Shown: one piece after another, positions 37,082-49,573 of the stretch | Layout: each line of letters starts with the position of its first letter | Position numbering within the stretch: the stretch's first letter is position 1 | NCBI GenBank assembly: GCA_016713105.1 | Contig: JADJPS010000003.1 | Coordinates: 62,001-126,000 of the forward strand | Length of the DNA stretch: 64,000 bases | Direction of reading: 5' to 3' | DNA from: Devosia sp. | GTDB lineage: Bacteria; Pseudomonadota; Alphaproteobacteria; Rhizobiales; Devosiaceae | Notes under the pieces: model-generated | Databases searched by the model: none | The model's input: only the letters and a program-made list of their open reading frames with translations | What the model was told of the DNA's origin: nothing | Made by a program: the position numbers and the translations under genes

Positions 37082-37115
37082 AAGAGGCCGCGGGGCAACC
37101 GCTCCGCGGCCTCTT
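37082..37115 (-). terminator. Terminator downstream of bamA
   Basis: AAGAGGCCGCGG and CCGCGGCCTCTT form a perfect 12-bp stem around a 10-base loop. On the minus strand the tail is TGTTGTGTAG. It lies 35 bases past the bamA stop and just before lpxD. Confidence 0.75.
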
Positions 37116-37149
37116 CGAAAGGACCGGCCCTATCGCCGGAATGCGTCGT

Positions 37150-39267
37150 CTAGAGCAGTTGCTGCAGGGTCAGGGAGAACACCTGCGTCTTGTCGTCGGT
37201 CGCCCTGTTGATCACGTAGGCGAAGTCGCCACGCAGCGGACCGAACGGGCTATCCCAGATCAGCGAAGCGCCAACCGAGGACTTGAAGCTTTCGTCCACG
37301 CTATCCGGGCTCGGAACGAGGCCGCTGCCATTGCCGTCGATGAGCGCCGCGTCCGCCCAGACCGACGCGCGAACGCCGTAGGTCTCGGGGAGCACCGGGA
37401 TCGGGAACTCGACTTCGGCCGACGCTGCGACATAGCCGGTGTAGCCCAGCAGTTCGCCACTGACGCCACCACCTGTGTCGGCCTTCGGACCCATCCCGCC
37501 GCTCTGGAACCCGCGAACGATGCTCGACGACGAGCGGAACGCTTCCAGAGGATGAACCGGGCCGCTGAACGAGTAGACGAAGCCGGCCTGCCCCTTGACG
37601 CTACCGATCACGCCATAGTCGGCCATCAGCGGCATGAAATACCGCGCCTTGGCCTCGGTCTTCACCAGATTGTGGTCAAGACCGATGTACTGCTGGGTCA
37701 GCGACGCATACAACCCCTCGGTCGGACGCTTGCTGTCGTCCAGCCCGTTGTAGATGAGCGAATAACCGATCCAGGCCTTGTTCAGCGTTTCGCCATCGGT
37801 GACCACCAGAGACGAATCCCCATCCACATCCTCAATGGTCTTCGTCTCGGCGCCGAGGAACACGCTGGCATTGATGTCACGCGTCACCGGCAGGCCGAAG
37901 CGCAGCTGGCCGCCCGTCGAGGTGGTGCCGTAGATGTTGCTGTCCGTCTCGGCCACGATGCGGTGATACACATCGACGCCCGACGACATCCTGAGGCCCA
38001 TGAAGCGCGGCTCGGTAAACGAGAAGTCAAAGCTCTGGCCGCTCTCGGATGCACTCACCGCGACACGAACATACTGTCCGCGACCGAGGAAATTGCGCTC
38101 GGTCACCGACACCTCGCCCAGGATACCGGCGCTCGAGTCATACCCGGCGGTCAACCCGTAGTCGCCCGTCGACTGCTCCTCGACCGAGACGTTGACGACC
38201 ACCTTGTCCGGCGCGCTGCCGGGCTGCAGGTCGACATTGACGACCTTGAAGAAACCCAGCCGCTCGATGGAGGACTTGCCGCGCTGCACCATGGAACGGT
38301 TGAAGGGGTCGCCTTCACCGAAATCCAGCTCGCGGCGAATGACCGCGTCGCGCGTCTTGCTGTTGCCGGTGATGTTGATGCGCTCCACGTAAAGGCGCGC
38401 GCCTTCATCAACGAGGTAGGTCACGTTGAACGTGCTGCTGGCGACATCGCGATCGACACGCGGCCGTACGTCGGCAAAGGCATAGCCCTGCGCCGTAGCC
38501 TCGAACGCCATGTCCTCCTGGGTCCGCTGCAGGTCGGAGAGCGAATAGGTCTCGCCCTGCCCCGTGCGAATCGTCGACGTCAGCGCGTCGGGATTGAGGC
38601 CGGCAATAGACGTCTCCACCCCGATCTGGCCGAAGCGGTAGCGCTCGCCCTCGGAGATGGTGAAGTTGACAAAGTAGGCGTTGCGGGAGCCGTCGAACTC
38701 ACCCACCGCAGACGTCACGTGCGCATCCGGGAAGCCGTGGTTCATGTAGTAGAGCTCGATCAGCTGCTTGTCGATCTGCAGCTGGTCCTCGCTATAGGCA
38801 TCGTCGCGGAACAGCCAGCTCAGCAGATGCGTTTCGCGGGTGCGGATCACCGACTTCAGAGTGCCGCCATTGATCGCATTGTTGCCGGTGAAGTTGACGG
38901 CCGCGATGCCCGTCCGCTCACCCTCGTTCACGACGAAGGTCACGCGGGTGCGCCCATTCTCCGCCGCTTCCAGGCGAGGCGTGACGCTGACGCCCATGTA
39001 GCCCTTGGCGACGTAGGCGAGGCGAATGCTCTCGGCATCCGCTGCGAGGCTGCCGTCCGTGAACGACCCCCGTCCGGCAACGTTGACCATGGCGAGCAGC
39101 TGCGCATCCGAGAAGCCGTTGTTCCCCTCGAACAGGACCGCAGCAACCAGACGCTGCTCCTGCGCCTGGACCGCCGGAGCCCCGATCAGCACGCCGCCCA
39201 GCGGCGCCGCCAAGATCAGGGCAAGCGCCAGGAAGGCCCCGTGCGTCAGCTTGGTGAGTTTCGTCAT
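37150..39267 (-). CDS. bamA: Outer membrane protein assembly factor BamA
   Basis: BamA folds beta-barrel proteins into the outer membrane. The product has 705 residues. A signal peptide with hydrophobic core and AQA-type cleavage site occupies roughly residues 1-36. POTRA repeats follow to about residue 365, and the barrel contains the conserved lid motif region near GVSGELLGYTGY and ends ...FSLTLQQLL. GLTAGYDSSAGILGEVSVTE marks the first strands. The ATG at 39267 gives a proper signal peptide; the frame further upstream does not. It lies downstream of rseP on the same strand after about 275 bases. Confidence 0.95.
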   Translation of the reverse strand: MTKLTKLTHGAFLALALILAAPLGGVLIGAPAVQAQEQRLVAAVLFEGNNGFSDAQLLAMVNVAGRGSFTDGSLAADAESIRLAYVAKGYMGVSVTPRLEAAENGRTRVTFVVNEGERTGIAAVNFTGNNAINGGTLKSVIRTRETHLLSWLFRDDAYSEDQLQIDKQLIELYYMNHGFPDAHVTSAVGEFDGSRNAYFVNFTISEGERYRFGQIGVETSIAGLNPDALTSTIRTGQGETYSLSDLQRTQEDMAFEATAQGYAFADVRPRVDRDVASSTFNVTYLVDEGARLYVERINITGNSKTRDAVIRRELDFGEGDPFNRSMVQRGKSSIERLGFFKVVNVDLQPGSAPDKVVVNVSVEEQSTGDYGLTAGYDSSAGILGEVSVTERNFLGRGQYVRVAVSASESGQSFDFSFTEPRFMGLRMSSGVDVYHRIVAETDSNIYGTTSTGGQLRFGLPVTRDINASVFLGAETKTIEDVDGDSSLVVTDGETLNKAWIGYSLIYNGLDDSKRPTEGLYASLTQQYIGLDHNLVKTEAKARYFMPLMADYGVIGSVKGQAGFVYSFSGPVHPLEAFRSSSSIVRGFQSGGMGPKADTGGGVSGELLGYTGYVAASAEVEFPIPVLPETYGVRASVWADAALIDGNGSGLVPSPDSVDESFKSSVGASLIWDSPFGPLRGDFAYVINRATDDKTQVFSLTLQQLL

Positions 39268-39543
39268 GGTTCTTGTTGCCTCGTACGACACGTTCCGGGG
39301 AATCGCCATGCACAGCACACCCCAGCTAACTCCATTGAAAGCTTTTACTGTTTTTTTAACCACAGACAAGCGGACAACGCCGGCGCGGTTAGCGAAAGAT
39401 TGGTCCGGGTGCATTCCTGCAACACCTGGAAAACCAAGGTTATCCAAGGGTTAACAAGCAAGCCGCAAACCCGGCCGAGGGTGCCGGCACGGCGGCCGGA
39501 GCGAGCCCCGTCACCCGCTTCGGCGCATCCCGCGGCAGATTCG

Positions 39544-40653
39544 CTAGATCAGGTCGTTGATCAGCGTGAAGGCCATCAGCGTGAACACCACCGCAAGACC
39601 GAAGCGGAATCCGATCTCCTGGACGCGCTGGGTGAGTGGCCGTCCGCGTACCGCCTCGATCAGGTAGTAGACTAGGTGGCCGCCATCCAGCATCGGGATC
39701 GGCAACAGGTTCACGAGGCCGATGTTCAGGCTCAGCAGGGCCACGAGGTTGACCAGCGCCAGCAACCCCAGCGTGGAAACCTGCTGGGAAACCTGCGCCA
39801 CCTTGATCGGTCCGCCGAGTTGCTCGACGTCCCCCCTGCCCACGAAGAAATCGCCCAGAAAGGCGGCCGTTCGGTCGATGATGAAGCGCACTTCCTCAAG
39901 GGTCATGCCGATCGCCTCGACCGGCCCGGGACGGTAGATCTGGTAGTCGCCGGCCTGGTAGGTGTTGAGCACCCCCATCCGGCCCACCCGATGGGTGTTG
40001 CCGAAGCTGTCGGTGGTCGTTTCGGAACGCGGCACGGCCACGATGGTCCGTTCCGTTCCATCCCGCTCGAGCGTGATGGTGACCTGCCGCTCGGGCGCGG
40101 TGGCGATCAGGCGCTGGAAGTCCTCGAAGCCGCGGACGCGAAATCCGTCGACCGACAGAATGCGATCGCCGGTCAGCAGTCCAGCCTGCTCGGCCGCCGA
40201 TTCGGCCGTCACCTCCTGGAGCACCGGGGGCGCCACGTAGCGCCCGTAGCCCAGCAGCAAGGCGTATAGAATGAGCAGCGTGAAGAGGACGTTGGCGAGC
40301 GGACCCGCGGCAACGACCGCGATCCTCCGCCAGACGTTCTTGTTGGCGAAGAGCTGTCTGCTCAACTCCGGTCCGGCGCGTTCGATGAACTCCGGGTCCG
40401 GCGCGCTCGCGGCGTTCATGTCCCCGACGAAGCGGACATATCCGCCCAGCGGGATCGCCGAAATCCGCCAGCGAGTCCCGTGCCGGTCATTGAAGCCGAC
40501 CAGTTCCGGACCAAACCCGACCGAGAAGGTCTGGATCGCAATGCCATTCCAGCGCGCGACGAGATAGTGCCCCATCTCGTGCACGAAGACGATGATGGTC
40601 AACACCGCGAGGAACGGCACCACATAGGAGAAAAGCCAGAAAACGAAATCCAT
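39544..40653 (-). CDS. rseP: RIP site-2 metalloprotease RseP/MmpA
   Basis: This inner-membrane zinc protease cleaves membrane-bound anti-sigma factors or signal peptides. The product has 369 residues. The zinc site HEMGH is in IIVFVHEMGHYLVARW near residue 25 and the third ligand is in PIPMLDGGHLVYY near residue 318. One PDZ domain near residues 130-215 is recognised by GLLTGDRILSVDGFRV. At least four hydrophobic segments flank these. It sits between cdsA and bamA, as in related genomes. Confidence 0.94.
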   Translation of the reverse strand: MDFVFWLFSYVVPFLAVLTIIVFVHEMGHYLVARWNGIAIQTFSVGFGPELVGFNDRHGTRWRISAIPLGGYVRFVGDMNAASAPDPEFIERAGPELSRQLFANKNVWRRIAVVAAGPLANVLFTLLILYALLLGYGRYVAPPVLQEVTAESAAEQAGLLTGDRILSVDGFRVRGFEDFQRLIATAPERQVTITLERDGTERTIVAVPRSETTTDSFGNTHRVGRMGVLNTYQAGDYQIYRPGPVEAIGMTLEEVRFIIDRTAAFLGDFFVGRGDVEQLGGPIKVAQVSQQVSTLGLLALVNLVALLSLNIGLVNLLPIPMLDGGHLVYYLIEAVRGRPLTQRVQEIGFRFGLAVVFTLMAFTLINDLI

Positions 40654-40729
40654 GTCGTCGGTTCCCGCTGGGGTGCGCCTGATTAGGGATCGATTGCGTT
40701 AACAATGCGGTGTGGTCGAAACTGACGCG

Positions 40730-41614
40730 CTACCAAAGCAGCACGCCCGAGGCGATTGCGTCGTAGCCGGCATGCAGCAGCCCGACCGCGAACAGGAAGA
40801 TGGCGCCGAAGGTCAGGCTGTCGAGCCGGTCCATCAGGCCGCCATGGCCCGGAATGATGTCGCCGGAATCCTTGACGCGAAAGCGCCGCTTGATGGCGCT
40901 TTCAGCGAGGTCGCCGGCCTGTCCGAGGATACTGGTGGAGGCCGCGAGGACAAGGCCGATCCACCATGGCGACACCGGCACGATCAGCAACCAGAGCACC
41001 AGCCCGGCAAGCGTGCCGAGGGCGAAGCCACCGATGGCGCCCGACCAGGTCTTTCCGGGCGAAATGTCGGGAGCCAGCTTCTCCCCGCCCACCTGTCGCC
41101 CGGTGAAGTAGGCCCCCGTATCGGTGGCCCAGATCACCGTCCCGAGGAACAGACCACCCCACAGCCCGGCGTCAAAGCTGCCGGGCACGTCCCAGGTGGC
41201 TCTCCCGCGCAGGGCCATGATCGCGACGATGACGATTCCGTAGAACAGCAGGCCGGCCACGCGCCAGGAGCGCGGACCCGCTGCAACAGTCGCCACCAGC
41301 ATTGCCGCAACGACGATGCCAGTCGTGCCGAACAGCCCGAACCAAGGGTAAGCGAGCGCCGACAGCCCGACCAGACCGATGAGAACGGCGCCTACAGGTG
41401 TCAGCGGCTGCAGCGTTACCATCCGCTCCCATTCGCGATAGCAGCCCGCGAAGGCCGCACCGACGATGGCGCCGAAGATGATGCCACCCAGGTAGAGGCC
41501 GATGGCGGCAATGAGCAGCAGCACGGCCGCGGAGGCCAGGCGGGGCCCCAGGTCCGTCCAGGACCGTCGCGCGAGCGGGTCCAGCCGAGGGCGGGTGCTG
41601 CCGGGCTCGCTCAC
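40730..41614 (-). CDS. cdsA: Phosphatidate cytidylyltransferase
   Basis: CdsA makes CDP-diacylglycerol from phosphatidic acid and CTP, the entry to phospholipid synthesis. The protein of 294 residues has about eight membrane segments and the C-terminal signature SILGQAGDLAESAIKRRFRVKD read with DIIPGHGGLMDRLDSL. The start is a GTG at 41614 that overlaps the uppS stop by four bases. The first 25 residues are a polar extension. Confidence 0.95.
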   Translation of the reverse strand: MSEPGSTRPRLDPLARRSWTDLGPRLASAAVLLLIAAIGLYLGGIIFGAIVGAAFAGCYREWERMVTLQPLTPVGAVLIGLVGLSALAYPWFGLFGTTGIVVAAMLVATVAAGPRSWRVAGLLFYGIVIVAIMALRGRATWDVPGSFDAGLWGGLFLGTVIWATDTGAYFTGRQVGGEKLAPDISPGKTWSGAIGGFALGTLAGLVLWLLIVPVSPWWIGLVLAASTSILGQAGDLAESAIKRRFRVKDSGDIIPGHGGLMDRLDSLTFGAIFLFAVGLLHAGYDAIASGVLLW

Positions 41615-42372
41615 GGGCTCCTCGTTTCAATCCCGCCGAAACGCCGCTTGCGACCGGAGTATTCCTCCAGCGCCCTCAGGAACGTCTCCTCGCCGAAATC
41701 CGGCCAGTTCTCTTCGATGAAGACGAGCTCGGAGTAGGCCCCCTGCCACAGCAGGAAATTCGAGAAGCGCTGCTCGCCGCTGGTGCGGATGATCAGGTCC
41801 GGGTCGGGCACGCCGGACGTGTAGAGCGCGCGCTCGAAGGTCGCCTCGTCGATGTCTTCCGGCTTCATGCGCCCCGCCGCTACTGCCTGGGCGAGCCGGC
41901 GCGACGCCTCGACGATCTCGGACTTGCCGCCGTAGTTGAAGGCGACGATGAGTTCGAGTCCGGTATTGAGTGCGGTCTTGACCTCGACGTCGTCGATCAG
42001 GCGACGCAGGCCATCATCCAGACCGTCGCGCGAGCCGATGATGCGGACCCGGACGTTGTTGTGGAGGAGCGTGGCCAGATCCGATGCGACAAACCGGTGC
42101 AGCAGGCCGAAGATGAAGTTCACCTCGTCGCGCGGCCGGCTCCAGTTCTCCGACGAAAAGCTGAACACCGTCACGTGCTCGACACCGTACCGGATGCACA
42201 GGCTGATCAGGCGGCGCAGTGCCTTGACGCCCTCGAGGTGACCCTCGGTCCGCTGCTTGCCGCGCGCCTTGGCCCACCGCCCGTTGCCATCCATGATCAC
42301 CGCCAGATGCGCCGGGATCCTGAGGCCGGCACGATCGGCGGCCTTCTCGGCGATTGCGGTTTCCATCGACAT
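41611..42372 (-). CDS. uppS: Undecaprenyl diphosphate synthase
   Basis: UppS is a cis-prenyltransferase that makes the C55 carrier for cell-wall and O-antigen synthesis. The product has 253 residues. VIMDGNGRWAKARGKQR near residue 25 holds the catalytic Asp and phosphate-binding Arg; FSFSSENWSRP and DLIIRTSGEQRFSNFLLWQ are the other conserved blocks. The ATG at 42372 is followed closely by a second ATG (MSMETA); either could be used. frr lies 34 bases upstream. Confidence 0.96.
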   Translation of the reverse strand: MSMETAIAEKAADRAGLRIPAHLAVIMDGNGRWAKARGKQRTEGHLEGVKALRRLISLCIRYGVEHVTVFSFSSENWSRPRDEVNFIFGLLHRFVASDLATLLHNNVRVRIIGSRDGLDDGLRRLIDDVEVKTALNTGLELIVAFNYGGKSEIVEASRRLAQAVAAGRMKPEDIDEATFERALYTSGVPDPDLIIRTSGEQRFSNFLLWQGAYSELVFIEENWPDFGEETFLRALEEYSGRKRRFGGIETRSP

Positions 42373-42406
42373 GAACGCCCTCCCGGGCAGCGGATGCAGG
42401 CCCAGT

Positions 42407-42967
42407 CTAGACCTGCATGATTTCCTGTTCCTTGACGGCGAGAATCTTGTCGACCTCGCTCACGGCATGGTCGGTGGCGGCCTGCACGAGATCACCGAAC
42501 TTGCGGCTCTCGTCCTGGCTCATGTCGCCATCCTTCTCGAGCTTCTTGAGCAGGTCCATCCCATCCCGACGAATGTGGCGCACGGCCACCCGCGCCTGCT
42601 CGGCGTAGTTGTGGGCCACCTTGGTCAGGTCCCGCCGGCGCTCCTCGTTCAGTTCGGGCAGGGGCACGCGGATGACCGTGCCCTCGGCGGCCGGATTGAG
42701 CCCGAGGCCGGAATTGCGGATGGCCTTCTCGACCGCGCCGGCCAGCGTGCGGTCCCACACCTGCACGCTCAGCATGCGCGACTCCGGAACGGTCACGGTG
42801 GCCACCTGATTCAGGGGCATGCGGCCACCATATGCCTCGACGGTGACCGGCTCCAGCAGGCTGGCGCTGGCCCGCCCCGTGCGCAGACCGGCCAATTCGT
42901 CCTTGAGCGAGACGATGGATTTCTGCATGCGGGACTTCAGCTCATCGATCGAAAAAGCCTGGGCCAT
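42407..42967 (-). CDS. frr: Ribosome recycling factor
   Basis: RRF splits post-termination ribosomes with EF-G. The product of 186 residues has normal length and the three-helix-bundle/beta domain layout. LRTGRASASLLEPVTVEAYG near residue 27 and LPELNEERRRDLTKVAHNY near residue 105 are the family signatures. It follows pyrH after about 26 bases, as in most bacteria. Confidence 0.97.
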   Translation of the reverse strand: MAQAFSIDELKSRMQKSIVSLKDELAGLRTGRASASLLEPVTVEAYGGRMPLNQVATVTVPESRMLSVQVWDRTLAGAVEKAIRNSGLGLNPAAEGTVIRVPLPELNEERRRDLTKVAHNYAEQARVAVRHIRRDGMDLLKKLEKDGDMSQDESRKFGDLVQAATDHAVSEVDKILAVKEQEIMQV

Positions 42968-42993
42968 GGGAAACTCCTGGGATTGGGCGCGTC

Positions 42994-43707
42994 TCAGCCG
43001 ACGCGCGTCGTTCTTGCTGTGCCTGACAGAACGCCGGCCAGGCCCTCTTTGTCGTCAAGGGCATAGACAATTATCGGCAAGCCGTTGTCGCGGGCAAGCG
43101 CGAACGCTGCCGTGTCCATGACCCTGAGGTCGCGCGCAATGACTTCCTCGTGGCTGATGGTCTCGTAGCGCTGGGCCAACGGGTTCTTCTTGGGGTCCTC
43201 GGAATAGACGCCATCGACCTTGGTGCCCTTCAGCAACACGTCGCAGCGCAACTCGATGGCCTTGAGGGCCGCAGCTGTATCGGTGGTGAAGAACGGGCTG
43301 CCGGTGCCGCCGGCGCACACGACGACGTTGCCCTCGGTGAGCGCCCTGATCGCATCCCGCGCAGTGAACGTGTCGGCCACGGTCTCCATCGGTACATTGG
43401 AGTAGACCTTGACCTTCAGGCCCTTTTGCTCGATCGCATCGCCGAGGGCCAGGGAATTGATGACGGTGCCCAGCATGCCCATCAGATCGCTGGTGACGCG
43501 ATCGCCGCCCTTGGCGGCCACGGCCATGCCGCGGAAGATGTTGCCGGCCCCGATCACGATTGCCACCTCGATGCCGCTGCGGGCGACAGCCGCGATCTGG
43601 TCGGCCATGGCATGGAGGAATTTCGGCTCAATGCCAAAGGACTGATCGCCGGCCAGAACCTCGCCCGAGACCTTGAGTAGAATCCGCTTGAACGGAGACC
43701 TGGCCAT
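42994..43707 (-). CDS. pyrH: Uridylate kinase
   Basis: PyrH phosphorylates UMP to UDP as a hexamer. The product of 237 residues carries LLKVSGEVLAGDQSFG near residue 8, VIGAGNIFRG near residue 50 and FFTTDTAAALKAIEL near residue 140. The Lys, Gly and Asp positions of the amino-acid-kinase fold are intact. It is separated from tsf by 109 bases holding a stable hairpin. Confidence 0.97.
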   Translation of the reverse strand: MARSPFKRILLKVSGEVLAGDQSFGIEPKFLHAMADQIAAVARSGIEVAIVIGAGNIFRGMAVAAKGGDRVTSDLMGMLGTVINSLALGDAIEQKGLKVKVYSNVPMETVADTFTARDAIRALTEGNVVVCAGGTGSPFFTTDTAAALKAIELRCDVLLKGTKVDGVYSEDPKKNPLAQRYETISHEEVIARDLRVMDTAAFALARDNGLPIIVYALDDKEGLAGVLSGTARTTRVG

Positions 43708-43773
43708 CTATCAGTCACCTCGCAACGCGTCGTGGCGCGAATCCGCGACGTCCGGGAGTGCTTATGGCACATC

Positions 43774-43800
43774 CGGGCAGGCCGTTGACCAGCCTGCCCG
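43774..43800. other. Intercistronic hairpin between tsf and pyrH
   Basis: CGGGCAGGC (43774-43782) and GCCTGCCCG (43792-43800) form a perfect 9-bp stem around nine bases. On the transcribed minus strand no T-run follows, so it may stabilise or process the tsf 3' end rather than terminate. Confidence 0.5.
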
Positions 43801-43816
43801 TACAATTCGCAGGTGC

Positions 43817-44743
43817 TTAACGCACCCCGGCAGTGGCAGCAACTTCTGCAGCGAAATCTGTCTCTTCCTTGGTGATCCCCTCGCCGAGCGCATAGCGCAC
43901 GAACGCGGTCACCTTGATCGGAGCGCCGGCTTCGGCTTCGGCTTTCTTGACCACGTCGCCGACCTTGCTCTCGCCATCGATGACGAAAGTCTGCGCGAGC
44001 AGCGTCGACTCCTCGTAGAACTTGCGGACGCGGCCCTCGACCATCTTGGCGATGACCTCGGCTGGCTTGCCGGACTCCTTCGCCTGCTCGGTGAAGATGG
44101 CGCGCTCCTTGGCCACCACTTCCGGATCGATGTCGTCGGGCGACACCGAGAGCGGATTGGTGTTGGCGATGTGCATGGCGATCTGCTTGCCGAGAGCAAG
44201 CAGCACGGCCTTGTCGCCGGTCGACTCGAGACCGACGATGACGCCGAGCTTGCCCATCCCGGCCTTGACCGTGTTGTGCACATAGGAGCCGATCACACCG
44301 TCGGCAACACTGATCACCGCCGTGCGACGCAGGTTCATGTTCTCACCGATCTTGGCGATCGCGTCGGTCAGTTCGGCCGACACGGAACGCCCCGAGCCCG
44401 GGTACGGCATCTCGGACAGCTTGCCGACGTCGCCGTCGGCGTCGAGGGCGAGGCTGGCCACGCTGCCCACGATCGACTGGAACTGCTCGTTGCGCGCCAC
44501 GAAGTCCGTCTCGGAGTTGACCTCGACGATGGCGCCACGGCTGCCGTCGATGGCGACGCCGACAAGGCCCTCGGCCGCGATACGCCCGGCCTTCTTGGCG
44601 GCCTTGGCGAGACCGCGGGTGCGCAGCCAGTCAACGGCGGCTTCCATGTCGCCATTGGTCTCGGCCAGCGCCTTCTTGCAATCCATCATCCCGACGCCGG
44701 TTGCGTCGCGAAGCTCTTTGACCTGCTGTGCAGTGACTGCCAT
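43817..44743 (-). CDS. tsf: Elongation factor Ts
   Basis: EF-Ts is the guanine-nucleotide exchange factor of EF-Tu. The product of 308 residues starts MAVTAQQVKELRDATGVG with the conserved DCKKALAETNGDMEAA (residues 22-37), followed by two core subdomains, TDFVARNEQF near residue 80. It lies 70 bases downstream of rpsB, the near-universal pairing. Confidence 0.98.
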   Translation of the reverse strand: MAVTAQQVKELRDATGVGMMDCKKALAETNGDMEAAVDWLRTRGLAKAAKKAGRIAAEGLVGVAIDGSRGAIVEVNSETDFVARNEQFQSIVGSVASLALDADGDVGKLSEMPYPGSGRSVSAELTDAIAKIGENMNLRRTAVISVADGVIGSYVHNTVKAGMGKLGVIVGLESTGDKAVLLALGKQIAMHIANTNPLSVSPDDIDPEVVAKERAIFTEQAKESGKPAEVIAKMVEGRVRKFYEESTLLAQTFVIDGESKVGDVVKKAEAEAGAPIKVTAFVRYALGEGITKEETDFAAEVAATAGVR

Positions 44744-44813
44744 TTGCTATCACCTTTCGGCGACCCCGGAACGAGGTCGCACCCATTGAGAGTTGAAGGG
44801 ACGGAAACCGGCC

Positions 44814-45584
44814 CTAGTTGGCGGCGGCCTCACCGGCAAGCGCCGGTTCCTCGGGCGCTTCCTCGGACGCGCCGAGGTCCGCGCCGCGACCGGCGGCGGA
44901 GCGGCCGATGCCGTCGATGGCGGCCTTGGCAACCAGCGAGCAGTAGAGCTCGAGGGCACGCGCGGCGTCGTCATTGCCCGGAATGGCATAGTCGACGGTG
45001 TCCGGATCCGAGTTGGAATCGACGATGGCGATCACCGGGATGCCGAGACGCTTGGCCTCCTTGATGGCGTTCGCTTCCTTGTTGGTGTCGATCACGAACA
45101 GCAGGTTGGGCAGGTTACCCATGTCCTTGATGCCGCCCAGGTCGCGCTCGAGACGTTCCTTCTCGCGGCTGAGCAGCAGCGTTTCCTTCTTGGTGAGACC
45201 GGTGGCGCCTTCCGACAGCTGCGCCTCGAGTTCACGCAGCCGGTTGATCGAGTGCGAGATGGTCTGCCAGTTGGTGAGCGTGCCGCCGAGCCAGCGGGAA
45301 TTGACATAGTACTGTGCCGACTGCCGGGCCGCCTCGGCGACCACGGGGGCGGCCTGACGCTTGGTGCCGACCAGCAGCACGCGGCCGCCGTCGGCGACGG
45401 TGTCGGAGATCAGCTGCAGCGCGCGCGCCAGGGCCGGTACGGTCTGGCTGAGATCGAGAATGTGGATATCGTTTCGCACGCCGAAAATGTGGCGTTCCAT
45501 CTGCGGGTTCCAGCGATGTTTCTGGTGGCCGAAGTGAACCCCTGCCTCGAGCAGCTGGCGCATGGAAAAATCGGGCAATGCCAT
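44814..45584 (-). CDS. rpsB: 30S ribosomal protein S2
   Basis: S2 binds late to the 30S head. The product of 256 residues has the conserved LLEAGVHFGHQKHRWNP near residue 11, WLGGTLTNWQTI and NKEANAIKEAKRLGIPVI. An Ala/Glu-rich tail of about 25 residues (SEEAPEEPALAGEAAAN end) is typical for the class. It has its own promoter at 45719-45747 and a leader of about 125 bases; S2 represses its own operon through the leader in other bacteria. Confidence 0.98.
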   Translation of the reverse strand: MALPDFSMRQLLEAGVHFGHQKHRWNPQMERHIFGVRNDIHILDLSQTVPALARALQLISDTVADGGRVLLVGTKRQAAPVVAEAARQSAQYYVNSRWLGGTLTNWQTISHSINRLRELEAQLSEGATGLTKKETLLLSREKERLERDLGGIKDMGNLPNLLFVIDTNKEANAIKEAKRLGIPVIAIVDSNSDPDTVDYAIPGNDDAARALELYCSLVAKAAIDGIGRSAAGRGADLGASEEAPEEPALAGEAAAN

Positions 45585-45718
45585 GGAAGGCTTCCTTTAC
45601 CGGTTGTTGCCGCCGCGAAGGATGTTGGCGGTTTCCCGCCACCGGATGGGCGCCCAACTCATTTCGGGCGGCCGCGCTTCGCGTGTGAATTACGCCTGGG
45701 TCTCAGGACGCGCCGCGC

Positions 45719-45747
45719 ATATAGGCGGTTTTGCCGTCACAGGCAAG
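45719..45747 (-). promoter_or_regulatory. rpsB promoter, sigma70 type
   Basis: On the minus strand CTTGCC (45742-45747) and CTATAT (45719-45724) are 17 bases apart, one mismatch from the rhizobial consensus CTTGAC-N17-CTATAT. The resulting leader (45585 to about 45712) contains a TGGCGG-GAAA-CCGCCA hairpin at 45626-45641 close to the start codon. Confidence 0.65.
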
Positions 45748-45816
45748 GGTGGCCGCGCGCCACAGAACGGTCACGATGCTGAACGGGGTTGTCCGCCCGC
45801 GCCGGCCGGAAGGGCC

Positions 45817-49287
<3,471 letters not shown>

Positions 49288-49349
49288 TGCTTGTTCCTAA
49301 ACCGCGCGACGGGTGGCGGCCAACGCGCCGACCCGCCAATCCACAGCCG

Positions 49350-49448
49350 TCACACGAGTCGGGCGGCGATATCCATCCAGGTGAGCGAGGCGACCGAGAA
49401 GCCGCAGATGGTGACGAAGGCCAGCAGGTCTTTGACGAAAGCGAACAT
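49350..49448 (-). CDS. 32-residue single-span membrane protein under a LexA-box promoter, SidA-like
   Basis: The frame begins MFAFVKDLLAF and ends WMDIAARLV. Residues 2-7 carry one Lys, residues 8-24 form a hydrophobic helix (LLAFVTICGFSVASLTW) long enough to cross a membrane, and the tail is short and amphipathic. GGAGGG lies five bases before the ATG at 49448. A promoter TGGACA-N17-TACAAG lies directly upstream with a LexA box between its two elements. The size, membrane segment and SOS control are those of Caulobacter SidA, a 29-residue division inhibitor that binds FtsW; similarity beyond this is not established. The Shine-Dalgarno and promoter make translation very likely. Confidence 0.75.
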   Translation of the reverse strand: MFAFVKDLLAFVTICGFSVASLTWMDIAARLV

Positions 49449-49474
49449 CGAACCCTCCAAGTTGCGTGTTTGTT

Positions 49475-49503
49475 CTTGTATGTTCTCATTTTGTTCATGT
49501 CCA
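49475..49503 (-). promoter_or_regulatory. SOS-controlled promoter of the 32-codon gene
   Basis: On the minus strand TGGACA (49498-49503) and TACAAG (49475-49480) are 17 bases apart. The LexA repeat fills the spacer. The predicted transcript start is about 20 bases before the ATG. Confidence 0.6.
49482..49496. promoter_or_regulatory. LexA (SOS) box before the 32-codon gene
   Basis: GTTC-TCATTTT-GTTC is a perfect LexA direct repeat. A third GTTC at 49472-49475 lies six bases away and may add a weak half-site. The box overlaps the spacer of the predicted promoter, the position expected for repression. Confidence 0.85.
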
Positions 49504-49573
49504 GCTACATCGGTGTAACCATGAATCCCTAGTTAACAACGAGTCGCCGGCTTGCGGCCGAGGAGGCATCGAC

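Noticed and set aside
40654..40729. Missing dxr between cdsA and rseP as a deletion.
   Set aside because: dxr occupies this place in some alphaproteobacteria, but in Rhizobiales it is often elsewhere, so its absence is not informative without the whole genome.
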